From JACRCT01 sp049841135 (GTDB taxonomy: Bacteria; Myxococcota; Myxococcia; Myxococcales; UBA5297): DNA of 64,000 bases. The notes beneath the pieces were generated by a model, which saw nothing but the letters and a program-made list of their open reading frames with translations, was not told where the DNA came from and did no database searches. The stretch is from contig JASGHK010000005.1 of NCBI GenBank assembly GCA_049841135.1, positions 248,001-312,000 of the forward strand, given 5' to 3'. Of the stretch, positions 15,799 through 25,735 are shown piece by piece; position 1 is the first letter of the stretch, and the number at the start of each line of letters is the position of its first letter. The position numbers and the translations under genes were made by a program.

Positions 15799-17911
15799 AT
15801 GCCTCCAGCTCCGAACGCGATCATCGTCATCTCCCGGCCGCAACGGATCGCCCTCGCCGCCGCGGCGCTTCTCGCCGCGCTCGCCGGCTGCGCCCCGGCC
15901 GACGAGGGCACCACGCTCGTCGAGGACGGCTGGCAGTACCGCTGGGGCGACTCGCCGCTCGCCGAGGACGGCACGCCGGACTGGGCGAAGGCGCCATGGT
16001 CGCCGCAGCCCCAGGGCTGGGCCAGCGCCGAGCGTCCGAGCATGCCGCCCGGCCGCCCACCGGGCCCGGGTCCGTCCCACGACTTCCTCTGGCTTCGCCG
16101 CCCGCTCCCCCCGGCGCTGCCCGAAGCGGCGACGCTCTACCTGCCCTGGGTGGACCAGAACTTCGAGGCGTGGATCGCCGGGAAGCGCGTCTACGCCTAC
16201 GGCGACCTCTCCGCGCCGCAGGTCCTGGGCGGCAGCCCGTTCCACCTCATCGCCCTGCGACCCCAGGACGCCGGGCAGACCGTCTACCTGCGCCTGCGCA
16301 CGAGCTACGACTCCATCGGCACCTACGGCCCGCGGCTGGGCGAGCGGGGCGCGGTGGTGCACCACATCGTGCGCCGCGGGGCCGCGCACTTCGCCCTGGG
16401 CATCGGGTTCCTGGTGGCGGCGCTGGTGGGCGGGGCCATCCTGCTCCTGAGCTGGCGCGACCGCCGGGTGGCGCTGCTGAGCGCGCTGTCGGCGTGCTGC
16501 GGCGTCTACAGCCTGTGCAGCGTCTACTCGCCCATCAAGTACCTGCTCACCGACCACACGTTGGTGATCTGGTACCTGGAGTTCGCCTCGCTGTTCCTCC
16601 TTCCCGCCTGCTACTTCGGCTTCTACGAGGCCATCGCCCCGGCCGGGCAGAAGCGGCTCGCCCGGTGGATTTGGCAGGCGTACGTGGCCTTCGCGGCGGT
16701 GGCGCTCGGGGCATCCCTGCTGGGGCTCACGCTGCCCACCACCTGGCTGCCGCCCAGCCAGCTCTTGCTGATGGCCGGCATCCTCCTGGGCGTGGTGATG
16801 GCGACGCGCAGCGCGCTCGCGGGTCAGAGCGGTGCCGCCCTCTTCCTCTCCGGGATGCTGGCAGTGGCGGCGGCGGGCGTGCACGACCTCTTGGCGAGCA
16901 TGCACCTCATCCCGGCCGGGACCTTCCTGTTCCTCTGGGGGTTCCTCTTCTTCATCGGCGGGCTCGCCACCTACGTCATGCGCACCTACGCCTCGATGCT
17001 GCGCGAGCGCTCGGCCTGGGAGGACCAGCTTCGCCGCCGCAACGAGGAGCTGACCGAGGCGCGCGCGCGCATCGAGGACGCGGCGACGCGGCTGACGGGC
17101 CAGGCGCAGGGCATCCTCGCCGCCGCGACCCAGCAGGCGACGCTGGCCCAGCAACAGGCGGCGAGCAACCAGCGCACCCACGGCACGGTCGGGGAGATCG
17201 AGGCGGCTTCGCGCTCGGCCTCGCAGTCGGCGCTGTCGGTCGTCGACTCCGCGCGCCGCTCGGAGGAGATGTCGCGCCTGGGCGAACAGGTGGTCACCGA
17301 GGCGGTCGCCGCCATGGAAGACCTGGGCGGCGCGGTGGGCGGCATCGCCCGCGAGGTGGGCGGGCTCTCCGAGCGCTCGCAGAAGATCGAGGAGATCATC
17401 GCCTCGGTGGTCGAGCTGGCCGAGCAGACCAACCTGCTGGCGCTCAACGCCGAGCTGCAGGCGGCGCACTCCGGCGAGCACGGCCAGGGCTTCGCGGTGG
17501 TGGCCGGCGAGATGCGCCAGCTCGCCCTTCAGTCCAAGGAGGCGGCGGCCCACATCCGCACCCTGCTCGCGCAGGTGCAGGCCGGCACGCAGTCGGTGGT
17601 CGCCGCGACGGAGCAAGGCAGCCAGTCGGCGGACCGCGCCGTCGACCGCGCCCGCCAGGCAGGCTATGCCATCTCCTCGCTGGCGAAGCTCATCTCGGAG
17701 TCCTCCAGCGTCGCCCGCAAGATCGCCGAGAGCGCGCAGAGCCAGACCTCGGTCGTGGGACAGATCGCCCAGGCGGTCGGCGCGAGCACCGAGGCCTTGC
17801 AGAGGCTCGGCGCAGGGCGTGCGCCGGCTCGAGGACTCGGCGCGCGACCTGCTGAGCCTGTCGGACCAGCTCGCGCGGCTGGCCAAGGGCGACGGCGCTC
17901 CCCGGACCTGA
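15799..17911 (+). CDS. 7TM-DISM sensor with MCP signalling domain, lipoprotein-type N-terminus (frame broken near 17805)
   Basis: Reconstructed length is 703 residues. The N-terminus carries a canonical lipobox ('LLAALAGC'), then a DISM-type extracytoplasmic domain ('DGWQYRWGD', 'ATLYLPWVDQNFEAWIAG'), seven membrane segments (about residues 190-400), a coiled coil and an MCP tip ('NLLALNAELQAAHSGEHG'). It is the paralog of the gene at 3552. As written, the frame runs on to 17922 with an unrelated tail. Deleting one G of GGCT at 17804-17807 restores a typical C-terminal helix ('VRRLEDSARDLLSLSDQL') ending at 17911. A lipid anchor on a 7TM protein is unusual; the segment may instead be cleaved by ordinary signal peptidase. 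Confidence 0.82.
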
Positions 17912-18067
17912 GAGCGTCCTGATCCTTGGGCGGGCCCGTCCGCCAGTCCCGCGGGCCGGGGCCTGCCTGGCACAGCGCGGCCAGCCGGCGCGACCGGCCG
18001 CCAAGACGCGCAAGCTCTACGAGCAGATCGACCAACTCGAGAGCACGTTCTGATCCGAGGTCGACGC

Positions 18068-19526
18068 CTACTTCGCCGGCGGCCGCAGGTTGAGCCGGTC
18101 CGCCGCGACGTCGACCGCGAAGCCGGGCTGTCGGCCGAGGTGGTCGCGGATGGCGTCCGGCGGCTGCCCGGTCTTCTTCGCAAGCTGGTCGAGGAGCGTG
18201 GAGAGCCGCGTCCACTTCTCTCCGTTGGGGCCCGGGATGCCTTCGAAGACCAGCGCGTGCAGCGCCCGCTGCACCACGGTCGCCTTGGCCTTCTCCTCCA
18301 ACAGCGCCGCGGTCTGGTGGTTCAGGTCCAGGAAGCTGCCGGCGACGGCGCGGATGGCCAGCGCCACCACCGAGGTCCGCTCCATCTCCTCCTGGAAGTA
18401 GGTCTGGTCCACCACGGCCACGGTCGTATCCATCAGCGCGGTGACGGTGGCGCTGCGCGGGGTGCCGGTGAGCACCGCCGTCTCGCCGAACATCTCCCCT
18501 GGGCCCAACAGCCGCAGCGCCTGCGTCTTGCCCGCCACGACCCGCGTCGCCTGGCAGTGGCCGTCCAGGATGATGAAGGCGCACTCGCCGCTCTCGCCCT
18601 CGCGGACGATGTCCTCGCCAGCGTGGAAGACCTTCTCGGGCAGGCGCGCGGTGCCGTGGATGAAGTCCTCGAGCTCGCTCCGCAGCTCGCCGACGGTCTG
18701 GTAGCGCCTGGCCGGGTCGACCTCGAGCGCGCGCATGCAAATCGCCACCAGCCGCCGGGGCGCTCCGCAGGTGGGCTCGGGCGGCGGGATGACGCCCTTG
18801 CGCGCGAGCTCCAGCGCCTGGTCGGCGTTGGCGGCGGAGAACGGGGGCCGCCCGGTGAGGATGCGGTAGAGCACCCCGCCCAGGAGGAAGACGTCGGTGC
18901 GCGCGTCGAGCAGGTGGTTGTGCGCCCGCGCCTGCTCCGGCGCCATGTAGTTGGGCGAGCCGGCGAAGTTCGCGTCCTTCTCCGGCGCCTTGGGGAGGTC
19001 CTCGACGCGGCGGGCCAGCCCCCAGTCGACGACGTAGATCTGCCCGTGCTCGCCGACCATCACGTTGCCGGGCTTGAGGTCGAGGTGGAGGATGCCGCGG
19101 CTGTGCGCGAAGGCCACGGCGTCGCAGACGCGCACCATCACCTCCAGCAGCGGGAGCAGGCCTTCGACGCCCTTGGCGCGCGGCTGGTCGAGCAGCTGCC
19201 CCAGCGTCTGGCCCTCGAGCACCTTCATCGTGAAGCAGGTCGCTTTGCGCTTCTCGTCCGAGAAGGCGTAGACGGGCGGCACGTTCGGGTGGTCGAGCTG
19301 CGCGGTGATCTCTGGCTTCCTCGACGAAGAGCGCGAGGACTTCGTCCTCCTTCACCAGCTCGGAGCGCAGCATCTTGAGCGCCACCTCGCGGCCGAGGAT
19401 GTCGTCGCGCACCTTCCAGACGCGCGACATGCCGCCCTGGCCCAAGAGGCCCAGGTCCGTGATCTTCCAGCCGGGTGGAGTCGGCTGGTTCAGCGCCGCG
19501 GTGTCTTCCGTCTTCTTGCCGAACAT
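18068..19526 (-). CDS. Ser/Thr protein kinase with cyclic-nucleotide-binding domain (frame broken near 19314)
   Basis: Reconstructed length is 485 residues. Hanks-type kinase domain: glycine loop 'LGQGGMSRVWK', Lys in 'REVALKML', catalytic loop 'ILHLDLKPGNVMV' (HRD read as HLD, Asp kept), 'VVDWGLA' for DFG and 'SPNYMAPEQ'. All key residues are present. It is followed by a cNMP-binding fold ('EDIVREGESGECAFIILDG', 'LLGPGEMFGETAVLTGTPRSATV') and a C-terminal helical region, so cAMP or cGMP may control the kinase. The first ~70 codons are in a different frame; deleting one base near 19314-19317 gives the canonical 'EEAEITAQLDHPNVPPVY'. It lies beside a second kinase in the same direction, with a repeat array between. 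Confidence 0.85.
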
Positions 19527-19896
19527 GTCGGCTCTGAAGGTACCGCGGCTGGCTGCTGGTGGGGTGTGGGCCCGGCTTCCACGCCGGGGGCGTCTTTGCT
19601 GACTTGATCACCTGAGGCGCGCTGGTGGGGGCGGGCCCCACAGCGCGCTTCAGCTCCTCCAGGTTCTCGAGGTTGCCCCCAGCGTGGAAGCACGTGGAAG
19701 CCGGGCCCACACCCACCAGCGCGCTTTAGCTCCTCCAGGTTCTTGAGGTTGCCCCCGGCGTGGAAGCGCGTGGAAGCCGGGCCCACACCCACAGCGCGCT
19801 TCAGATCCTCCAGGTTCTTGAGGGTGCCCCCGGCGTGGAAGCCGGGCCCACACCCACAGCGCTTCAGAGTCCCCAGGTTCGTGAGGCTGCCCGTGC
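19527..19896. repeat. Intergenic tandem array of ~75-bp repeats with an inverted partial copy
   Basis: Read on the + strand, units start 'CAGCGCGCTTCAGCTCCTCC' at about 19641 (76 bases), 19717 (75), 19792 (66) and 19858 (partial, to 19895, ending just before the kinase stop at 19897). Units end 'GTGGAAGCCGGGCCCACACC'. The second and third units differ by a 10-base deletion. An inverted copy of the unit end lies at 19564-19590. On the minus strand the units read as open, heptad-like peptide repeats ('FHAGGNLKNLEELKRA'), but there is no start site. Spacers are absent, so it is not a CRISPR array. Confidence 0.85.
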
Positions 19897-21168
19897 CTAC
19901 CGGCCTGCGTCCCCGCCGACCTGCGCGGGCGCGTCCTCCACCGGCGCCACCTTCGGCGCCAGCGTGTACAGCGCCACCGTGGCGACCAGCAACGCAGTCA
20001 GCACGCCCAGCGCCATGCCCTCCCACAGCGCACGCCTCGAGCTGTGCCGGGCGCTGGCGATCTCGCGGGAGAGGTCCGGATCCGTCGACGGCCCGTCGGA
20101 GGGCGGCGGGACGTCGAGGATCTTCGTCGCTCGCTCATCCCGGACGACGGGCGTGTTCGTCGGCCGTTCCTCGATGGCCGGCTCTTCCGGCTCGGCGAAG
20201 GCCTTCTCGAGCTCGAGGGCCAGCGCCCCGGCGCTCTGGAAGCGCTGCGCGGGATCCTTGGCGATGGCCTTCTGCAGCACGCGGCCCACCGCCGCCGGCA
20301 GGAACGGGTTGCGCGCGCACGGGTCCGGCGGCGGCTCCTGCACGTGCTTGCGCACCAGCTCGTGCTCGCTCTCGGCGTCGAACGGCAGGTCGCCGGTGAG
20401 CATCTGGTAGAGCAGCACGCCCACCGCGTACAGGTCCGAGCGGTGGTCCACCGGCTTGCCGCGGATGACCTCCGGCGCGATGTACGCCGGCGTGCCCATG
20501 ACGAAGCCGGCCTTCGTCAGGTGCTCGTTGGAGGAGAGGTCGCGCAGGATGCCGAAGTCGAGGATGGTCACCCGGCCGTGGGGGTCGACGATGATGTTGG
20601 CGTCCTTGATGTCCCGGTGCACGAGCGAGCGCTCGTGGATGTAGCCCAGGCCGGCGCAGATCTGAGCGACGACCGAGCGCACCGTCCCCAGCGGCATCTT
20701 CTGCCCGGCGTCCTCGGCCTCGTCCAGGCGCGAGGCGAGCGTCTCCCCGGCGATCCACTTCATGACGATGAACGGCCGGCCTTCGTGCCGCCCGACGCCG
20801 TAGATGAGCACCACGTTCGGGTGCTCGAGGTTGGCGGTGAGCTTGGCCTCGCGCTCGAAGCGGGCCACGAACACGTCGTCGGAGCAGTGCTCGGTCGAGA
20901 GCACCTTGATGGCCACCGGTCGGTCGAGCGCGACGTCGGTGCAGCGGTAGACCGTGCCCATGGCGCCTTCGCCGATCTTCAGGTCCACCCGCCACTTGCC
21001 CTCGAGGACCATCCCCGGCTCGATCTTCGAGACGTGCTTCTCGGACCGGGACGTCGCGGGGGTCGTGGCCACCGGCGCGCCGCAGTGGTTGCAGAAGCGG
21101 CTGTTGCCGGCGAGCAGGCCGCCGCACTTCGGGCAGCGCACCTGCATCTGGAGCGAGTGGCGGGACAT
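19897..21168 (-). CDS. Ser/Thr protein kinase with N-terminal zinc ribbon
   Basis: 423 residues with a strong ribosome site (GGAGGAG) before the ATG at 21168. A zinc ribbon lies at Cys12-X2-Cys15 and Cys26-X2-Cys29. A full Hanks kinase domain follows at about 58-320: 'IGEGAMGTVYR', Lys88 in 'VAIKVL', 'LVHRDIKDANIIV' (Asp186), 'LDFGILRD', 'GTPAYIAPE'. A Glu/Pro-rich linker and one C-terminal membrane helix ('ALGVLTALLVATVALYTLA', about 385-405) follow, with a short outer tail. Every catalytic residue is present, so it should be active and membrane-tethered. It lacks the PASTA, PEGA or TPR outer domains of many relatives. It lies upstream of the cNMP-kinase gene, separated by the repeat array. 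Confidence 0.93.
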   Translation of the reverse strand: MSRHSLQMQVRCPKCGGLLAGNSRFCNHCGAPVATTPATSRSEKHVSKIEPGMVLEGKWRVDLKIGEGAMGTVYRCTDVALDRPVAIKVLSTEHCSDDVFVARFEREAKLTANLEHPNVVLIYGVGRHEGRPFIVMKWIAGETLASRLDEAEDAGQKMPLGTVRSVVAQICAGLGYIHERSLVHRDIKDANIIVDPHGRVTILDFGILRDLSSNEHLTKAGFVMGTPAYIAPEVIRGKPVDHRSDLYAVGVLLYQMLTGDLPFDAESEHELVRKHVQEPPPDPCARNPFLPAAVGRVLQKAIAKDPAQRFQSAGALALELEKAFAEPEEPAIEERPTNTPVVRDERATKILDVPPPSDGPSTDPDLSREIASARHSSRRALWEGMALGVLTALLVATVALYTLAPKVAPVEDAPAQVGGDAGR

Positions 21169-21559
21169 CGGTCTCCTCCGGCACCCCGAGCTCGTCGAGG
21201 GGCCAGAACACCTCTGCATTCTCAGGGGCGCTGGTGACTGCGACAAGGGTGGAATCCGCGGCGCACGAGGCGGGCGATCCGAGGGAGCTTCCGCTGAGGA
21301 GCCCACCGGATCGGTCGGACGGTGGGACGTTGCCTGCAAGCTTGCCGGCACGAGGCCGGCGATCCGGGGGATTGCTGGCACGAGGCTCAAGGGAGTGCCG
21401 TCGGTGATCGTTACCGGGCAGGAGACCGGCGATCCGCTCGTGCGGAAGCGCACACGTCCCGTCGCGCGGAAGCGCACAGCGGGGTCACCCGAGCCGTTGA
21501 CCTGAGGCGCCTCGGCGACTTCTCTGCGCGCCACACGCCGCGCTTTCGTTGGGGAACCC
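21169..21559. other. Divergent intergenic region between a kinase and the sushi/EGF lipoprotein
   Basis: 391 bases without a gene. It holds the kinase ribosome site on the minus strand, the recurring block 'CCCCGAGCTCGTCGAGG' (about 21184, also near 3356), and short direct repeats ('CGGCGATCCG' at about 21358 and 21430; 'GCGGAAGCGCACA' at about 21441 and 21467). No promoter is clear enough to call. Confidence 0.5.
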
Positions 21560-24500
21560 ATGCACCTTTCGATCTCTTTGCGGGCGACGCTCGTCGCCTG
21601 TCTCGCGCTCCTCGCCTTGGCCACCGGCTGTCCTGGCCAGGACGGGGGCGAGCCGAAGAAGTGCCCCACCTGTGACGCCCACGCGACCTGCGACAGCACC
21701 GCCGCGACGCCGGTCTGCGTCTGCAACACCGGCTACACGGGCAACGGCACGAGCTGCCAGCCCATCACCTGCCCCGCGCTCACTTTGGAGAACGGTTCCG
21801 TCACGCCGGCCGGCGAGGCGACCCTGAACACGACCGCCACCTACAGCTGCAACGCGGGCTACAAGCTCTCGGGCGAAGCCACCCGCAAGTGCATCTCCAC
21901 CGGCTGGAACGGCACCGCGCCCACCTGCGTCGAGGTCATCGACGGCTGCAAGGACCACCCCTGCCTGCACGGGCCCTGCACCTCGACCAGCGACACCGGC
22001 GGCTACAGCTGCGGACCGTGCGAGGCCGGCTGGACCGGCGCCAACTGCGACGCGCCGGTCGCCTGCCCGACGCTGGAGGACCCCACCAACGGGTCGGTGA
22101 CCCCCAAGTCCGGGACCGCGGGCGCTTCGGCGACCTACGCCTGCCAGGCCGGCTACACGCTGACCGGCGAGGCCACCCGCCAGTGCCAGAACGACGGCAC
22201 CTGGAGCGGCGCCGCCCCTGCCTGCACGCCCAACCCCTGCACGCCCGACCTCGCCGCCCCGGCCAACGGGACGGTCAGCGCCCAGAGCGGCGTCACCGGC
22301 GACGTCGTCACCTACGGCTGCAACGACGGCTTCACCCTCACCGGCAACACCACCCGCCTGTGCCAGACCGACGGGACCTGGAGCGGCGCCGACCCGACCT
22401 GCGCCGCGAACCAGAACGGCTGCTCGACCAACCCCTGCGCCCACGGCACCTGCACGCCAGACGGAGCGACGGGCTTCACCTGCGCCTGTGACTCCGGCTG
22501 GGCGGGCGACACCTGCTCCGACGCGGTGACCTGCTCCGGCGCCACCGCCCCCGCCCACGGCAGCGTCTCAACGGCCACTGCCGCCTTCGGCGCGACCGTC
22601 ACCTACTCGTGCGACCTGGGCTACGCGCTCACCGGCACGGCCACGCGCACCTGCCAGGCCGACGGCACCTTCTCCGGCTCGGCGCCGACCTGCGAGCCCA
22701 CCGCCTGCGCGCCCGACCTGACGGCTCCCGCCAACGGATCGGTCTCGCAGAGCCACGGCGTCACCGGCGACGTCGCGACCTACACCTGCGACTCGAGCTT
22801 CGTGCTCAGCGGCTCGTCGACCCGCCTGTGCCAGGCCGACGGCACCTGGAGCGGCACCACCCCGACCTGCGTCAGCGTCCAGTCCGGTTGCAGCCCCAAC
22901 CCCTGCCTGAACGGCGGGACCTGCACCCCCTCCGGCAGCACCGGCTTCAGCTGCGCCTGCGCGGCGGGCTGGTCCGGCACCACCTGCACCGACGCGGTGA
23001 CCTGCTCCGGCGCCACGGCCCCCGCCCACGGCTCGGTCTCGGCGGCGACCGCGACCTACGGCCACTCGGTCACCTACTCCTGCGACGCCGGCTACACGCT
23101 CGGCGGCGGCTCGGCCGCCCGCGAGTGCCAGGCGGACGGCACCTTCGCCGGCGCCGCGCCGACCTGTACCGCCAACCCCTGCCCCGCGCTGACGGCCCCC
23201 GCCAACGGCACGGTCAGCGCCGCCAGCGGAGTCACCGGCGACGTCGTCACCTACGGCTGCAACGGCGGCTACTCCATCCAGGGCGCCGCGACGCGGACTT
23301 GCCAGACCAGCGGCACCTGGAGCGGCACCGCGCCCACCTGCCAGCTGGTGATGACCGGCTGCACGCCCAACCCCTGCGTTCACAGCGCCTCCTGCACCCC
23401 GGTCGGCGCGACGGGCTACTCGTGCGGCACCTGTGACGCCGGCTGGCAGGGCGCCAACTGCGACCAGCCCATCACCTGCTCCGGCGCGGTCGCCCCCGCG
23501 CACGGCTCGGTCTCCGCCGCCACCGCCACCTTCGGCAACGCGGTGACCTACGGCTGCGACGGCGGCTACACGCTCTCGGGTTCGGCCACCCGCGCCTGCC
23601 AGGCGAACGGCACCTTTGCCGGCACCGCGCCGACCTGCGCGCCCGTCAACTGCGGCGCGCCTCCCTCGGTCACCAACGCCGGCGCGCCGGTCATCAGCGG
23701 CGGCGCGGGCGGCGGCGTGACCCCAACCTTCGGCGCCACCGCGGCCTACACCTGCAACGCGAGCTACGCGAAGGCGGGCAGCGATCCCACCTGCGGCGCC
23801 TCCGGCACCTGGAGCGCGGCGCCCACCTGCAGCCCCATCAACTGCGGCACCCCGCCGGTCGTCGCCAACGCCGGAGCGCCGGCGGTGAGCGGCGGCCTGG
23901 GCGGCGGCGCGGCGACGACCGTGGGCGCCACCGCGGCCTACACCTGCGACCCGGGCTACGGCCTCTCCGGCAGCAACCCGGTCTGCGGCGTCAACGGGAG
24001 CTGGAGCGCCGCGCCCTCGTGCAACGTCATCGACTGCAACGCGGCTCCCGCGGTGGCCAACGCCGGCGCGCCGGTCGTCAGCGGCGGCCTGGGCGGCGGC
24101 GCGACCACCACCTACGGCGCGACCGCGGCCTACACCTGCAGCCCGGGCTTCACCAAGTCGGGCTCCAACGCCGTCTGCGGCGCCTCGGGCTGGAGCACCC
24201 CGCCCACCTGCGCCCCGGTCGACTGCGGCGCGGCGCCCGCGGTGACCAACGCCGGCGCCCCGGTCGTCAGCGGCGGCGCGGGCGGCGGCGCGACCACCAC
24301 CTACAACGCCACTGCGGCGTACACCTGCAACGCCAACTACGCCAAGACCGGCGCCAACCCGACCTGCCAGGCGAACGGGTCCTGGAGCGCGGCGCCCAAG
24401 TGCGACCCGGTCAACTGCGGCGCGGCCCCGACCGTCGCCAACGCGGGCGCGCCGGCGATCACCGGCGGCCTGGGCGGCGCGGGCACGACCACCGTCGGCG

Positions 24501-25618
24501 CCACCGCGGCCTACACCTGCAACAGCGGCTTCACCGTGAAGACCGGTGCGGATCCCGTCTGCCGCGCGACCGGGCTCTGGGACACGGCGCCCACCTGCAA
24601 CCCGGTCAACTGCGGCAACGCGCCCACCGTGGCCAACGCCGGCGCGGCGGTCGTCAGCGGCGGCGCCGGGGGCGGCTCCACCACCACTTTCCAGGCGACC
24701 GCGGCGTACACCTGCAGCTCGGGCTTCGCCAAGAACGGCAGCGACGCGGTCTGCCAGGCCACCGGCGCGTGGACCACGGCGCCGACCTGCACCGCGACCA
24801 GCTGCGGCACCTACACCGACGTCGTCTACCGGCTCACCGGCACCTTCACCATCGCCGACACCTTCCTGGGCATGGGCAACGGGTCGTACACCGGCCTGGG
24901 CGCCAACACCTCGAACCCCGCCTTCGGGGGAAGCGGGAACACGACCCCCTTCACCACCGCCGCCTTCACCAACGGCTTCGCGCGCCTGCGCTTCACCAAC
25001 GACGCCTCGGGCAACCCCACCTCGGGAGCGGTGCGCCTGGTCGAGTGGTACTTCCCGCTCAACTACACGCAGACCGCGGGCGCGACCATCGTCATCGACA
25101 CCGACCACAGCGTCGGCCTGCTCGCCTCCGGCCAGACCAACTGCGGCAGCGGCGACGCCACCTGCACGAACCACGCACCGACGCTCTCCCGCCCGTGCTC
25201 CGCCAACGCCCAGGGCACGGTCAGCGGCACAGCGCTCACCTGGGGCACGTGCACGGCGACCAGCGGCTCGACCGGCTGGGACTACGGCGACGCCCGCGCG
25301 GCCACCGGCGTCGGCTGCGCCAGCGGCTGGACCTCGTGGGGCCACGCCGGGCCCTGCAGCGGCTCCAACTGCAGCATGGTCCCGAGCTGCACCATGGGCG
25401 ACTCGTACCAGGCCTGGAACCAGCAGCTGAAGTCGCTGACCTTCAGCAGCAGCAGCTACAAGACCGCGACCATCACCATGCCCAGAATCCAGCTGCCGAA
25501 CTGCACCTCGGGCGTGACCGGGTCGACCACCACCTGGCTGACCATCACGGCCTCGACCGTGCTCGCGACCCAGTGCGGGTCGACGCCGGGCACCGACCTG
25601 GTCTGCAACATCCAGTAG
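21560..25618 (+). CDS. Large surface lipoprotein with EGF-like and sushi (CCP) repeats
   Basis: 1352 residues. The signal ends in a good lipobox ('LLALATGC'). After that I count five EGF-like modules (for example 'NPCLNGGTCTPSGSTG', 'CACDSGWAGDTC') interspersed with about fourteen sushi/CCP-like modules, each about 60 residues with the pattern C...NGSV...YSC..GY...G...R.C...G.W.G..P.C. The last six carry a Gly/Ala-rich insert ('TNAGAPVISGGAGGG'). From about residue 1079 an unrecognised Cys-containing C-terminal domain begins. These modules are best known from animal complement and adhesion proteins; in bacteria they suggest surface adhesion or prey contact (inference). The modules are similar at DNA level, which favours recombination-driven copy change. 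Confidence 0.88.
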   Translation: MHLSISLRATLVACLALLALATGCPGQDGGEPKKCPTCDAHATCDSTAATPVCVCNTGYTGNGTSCQPITCPALTLENGSVTPAGEATLNTTATYSCNAGYKLSGEATRKCISTGWNGTAPTCVEVIDGCKDHPCLHGPCTSTSDTGGYSCGPCEAGWTGANCDAPVACPTLEDPTNGSVTPKSGTAGASATYACQAGYTLTGEATRQCQNDGTWSGAAPACTPNPCTPDLAAPANGTVSAQSGVTGDVVTYGCNDGFTLTGNTTRLCQTDGTWSGADPTCAANQNGCSTNPCAHGTCTPDGATGFTCACDSGWAGDTCSDAVTCSGATAPAHGSVSTATAAFGATVTYSCDLGYALTGTATRTCQADGTFSGSAPTCEPTACAPDLTAPANGSVSQSHGVTGDVATYTCDSSFVLSGSSTRLCQADGTWSGTTPTCVSVQSGCSPNPCLNGGTCTPSGSTGFSCACAAGWSGTTCTDAVTCSGATAPAHGSVSAATATYGHSVTYSCDAGYTLGGGSAARECQADGTFAGAAPTCTANPCPALTAPANGTVSAASGVTGDVVTYGCNGGYSIQGAATRTCQTSGTWSGTAPTCQLVMTGCTPNPCVHSASCTPVGATGYSCGTCDAGWQGANCDQPITCSGAVAPAHGSVSAATATFGNAVTYGCDGGYTLSGSATRACQANGTFAGTAPTCAPVNCGAPPSVTNAGAPVISGGAGGGVTPTFGATAAYTCNASYAKAGSDPTCGASGTWSAAPTCSPINCGTPPVVANAGAPAVSGGLGGGAATTVGATAAYTCDPGYGLSGSNPVCGVNGSWSAAPSCNVIDCNAAPAVANAGAPVVSGGLGGGATTTYGATAAYTCSPGFTKSGSNAVCGASGWSTPPTCAPVDCGAAPAVTNAGAPVVSGGAGGGATTTYNATAAYTCNANYAKTGANPTCQANGSWSAAPKCDPVNCGAAPTVANAGAPAITGGLGGAGTTTVGATAAYTCNSGFTVKTGADPVCRATGLWDTAPTCNPVNCGNAPTVANAGAAVVSGGAGGGSTTTFQATAAYTCSSGFAKNGSDAVCQATGAWTTAPTCTATSCGTYTDVVYRLTGTFTIADTFLGMGNGSYTGLGANTSNPAFGGSGNTTPFTTAAFTNGFARLRFTNDASGNPTSGAVRLVEWYFPLNYTQTAGATIVIDTDHSVGLLASGQTNCGSGDATCTNHAPTLSRPCSANAQGTVSGTALTWGTCTATSGSTGWDYGDARAATGVGCASGWTSWGHAGPCSGSNCSMVPSCTMGDSYQAWNQQLKSLTFSSSSYKTATITMPRIQLPNCTSGVTGSTTTWLTITASTVLATQCGSTPGTDLVCNIQ

Positions 25619-25699
25619 GTCGCCGCAGTCGCTGGCACCCGAGCTCGGGCTCCTCCCCCGCTGGCCTTGAAGGCGGCAGGAGGACGCCCGAGCTCGCCC

Positions 25700-25705
25700 T
25701 ATACT
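25700..25705 (+). promoter_or_regulatory. TATACT -10-like element
   Basis: TATACT in 'CCCTATACTCGGG' stands 30 bases before the ATG at 25736, which has its own ribosome site GGGAGGA. The same word recurs before other + strand genes (31748, 52473, 56159). No good -35 box lies at the usual spacing. Confidence 0.45.
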
Positions 25706-25735
25706 CGGGTCCGCCCGTCATGGGAGGACCCGAGC

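Noticed and set aside
17990..18053. Short + strand coding-like tail reading 'KTRKLYEQIDQLESTF' then stop
   Set aside because: Too short, without a start or neighbours in frame. It may be a remnant of a lost gene but cannot be supported as a feature.
19641..19895. CRISPR array
   Set aside because: Units abut directly without variable spacers, are too long for CRISPR repeats, and no cas gene is present.
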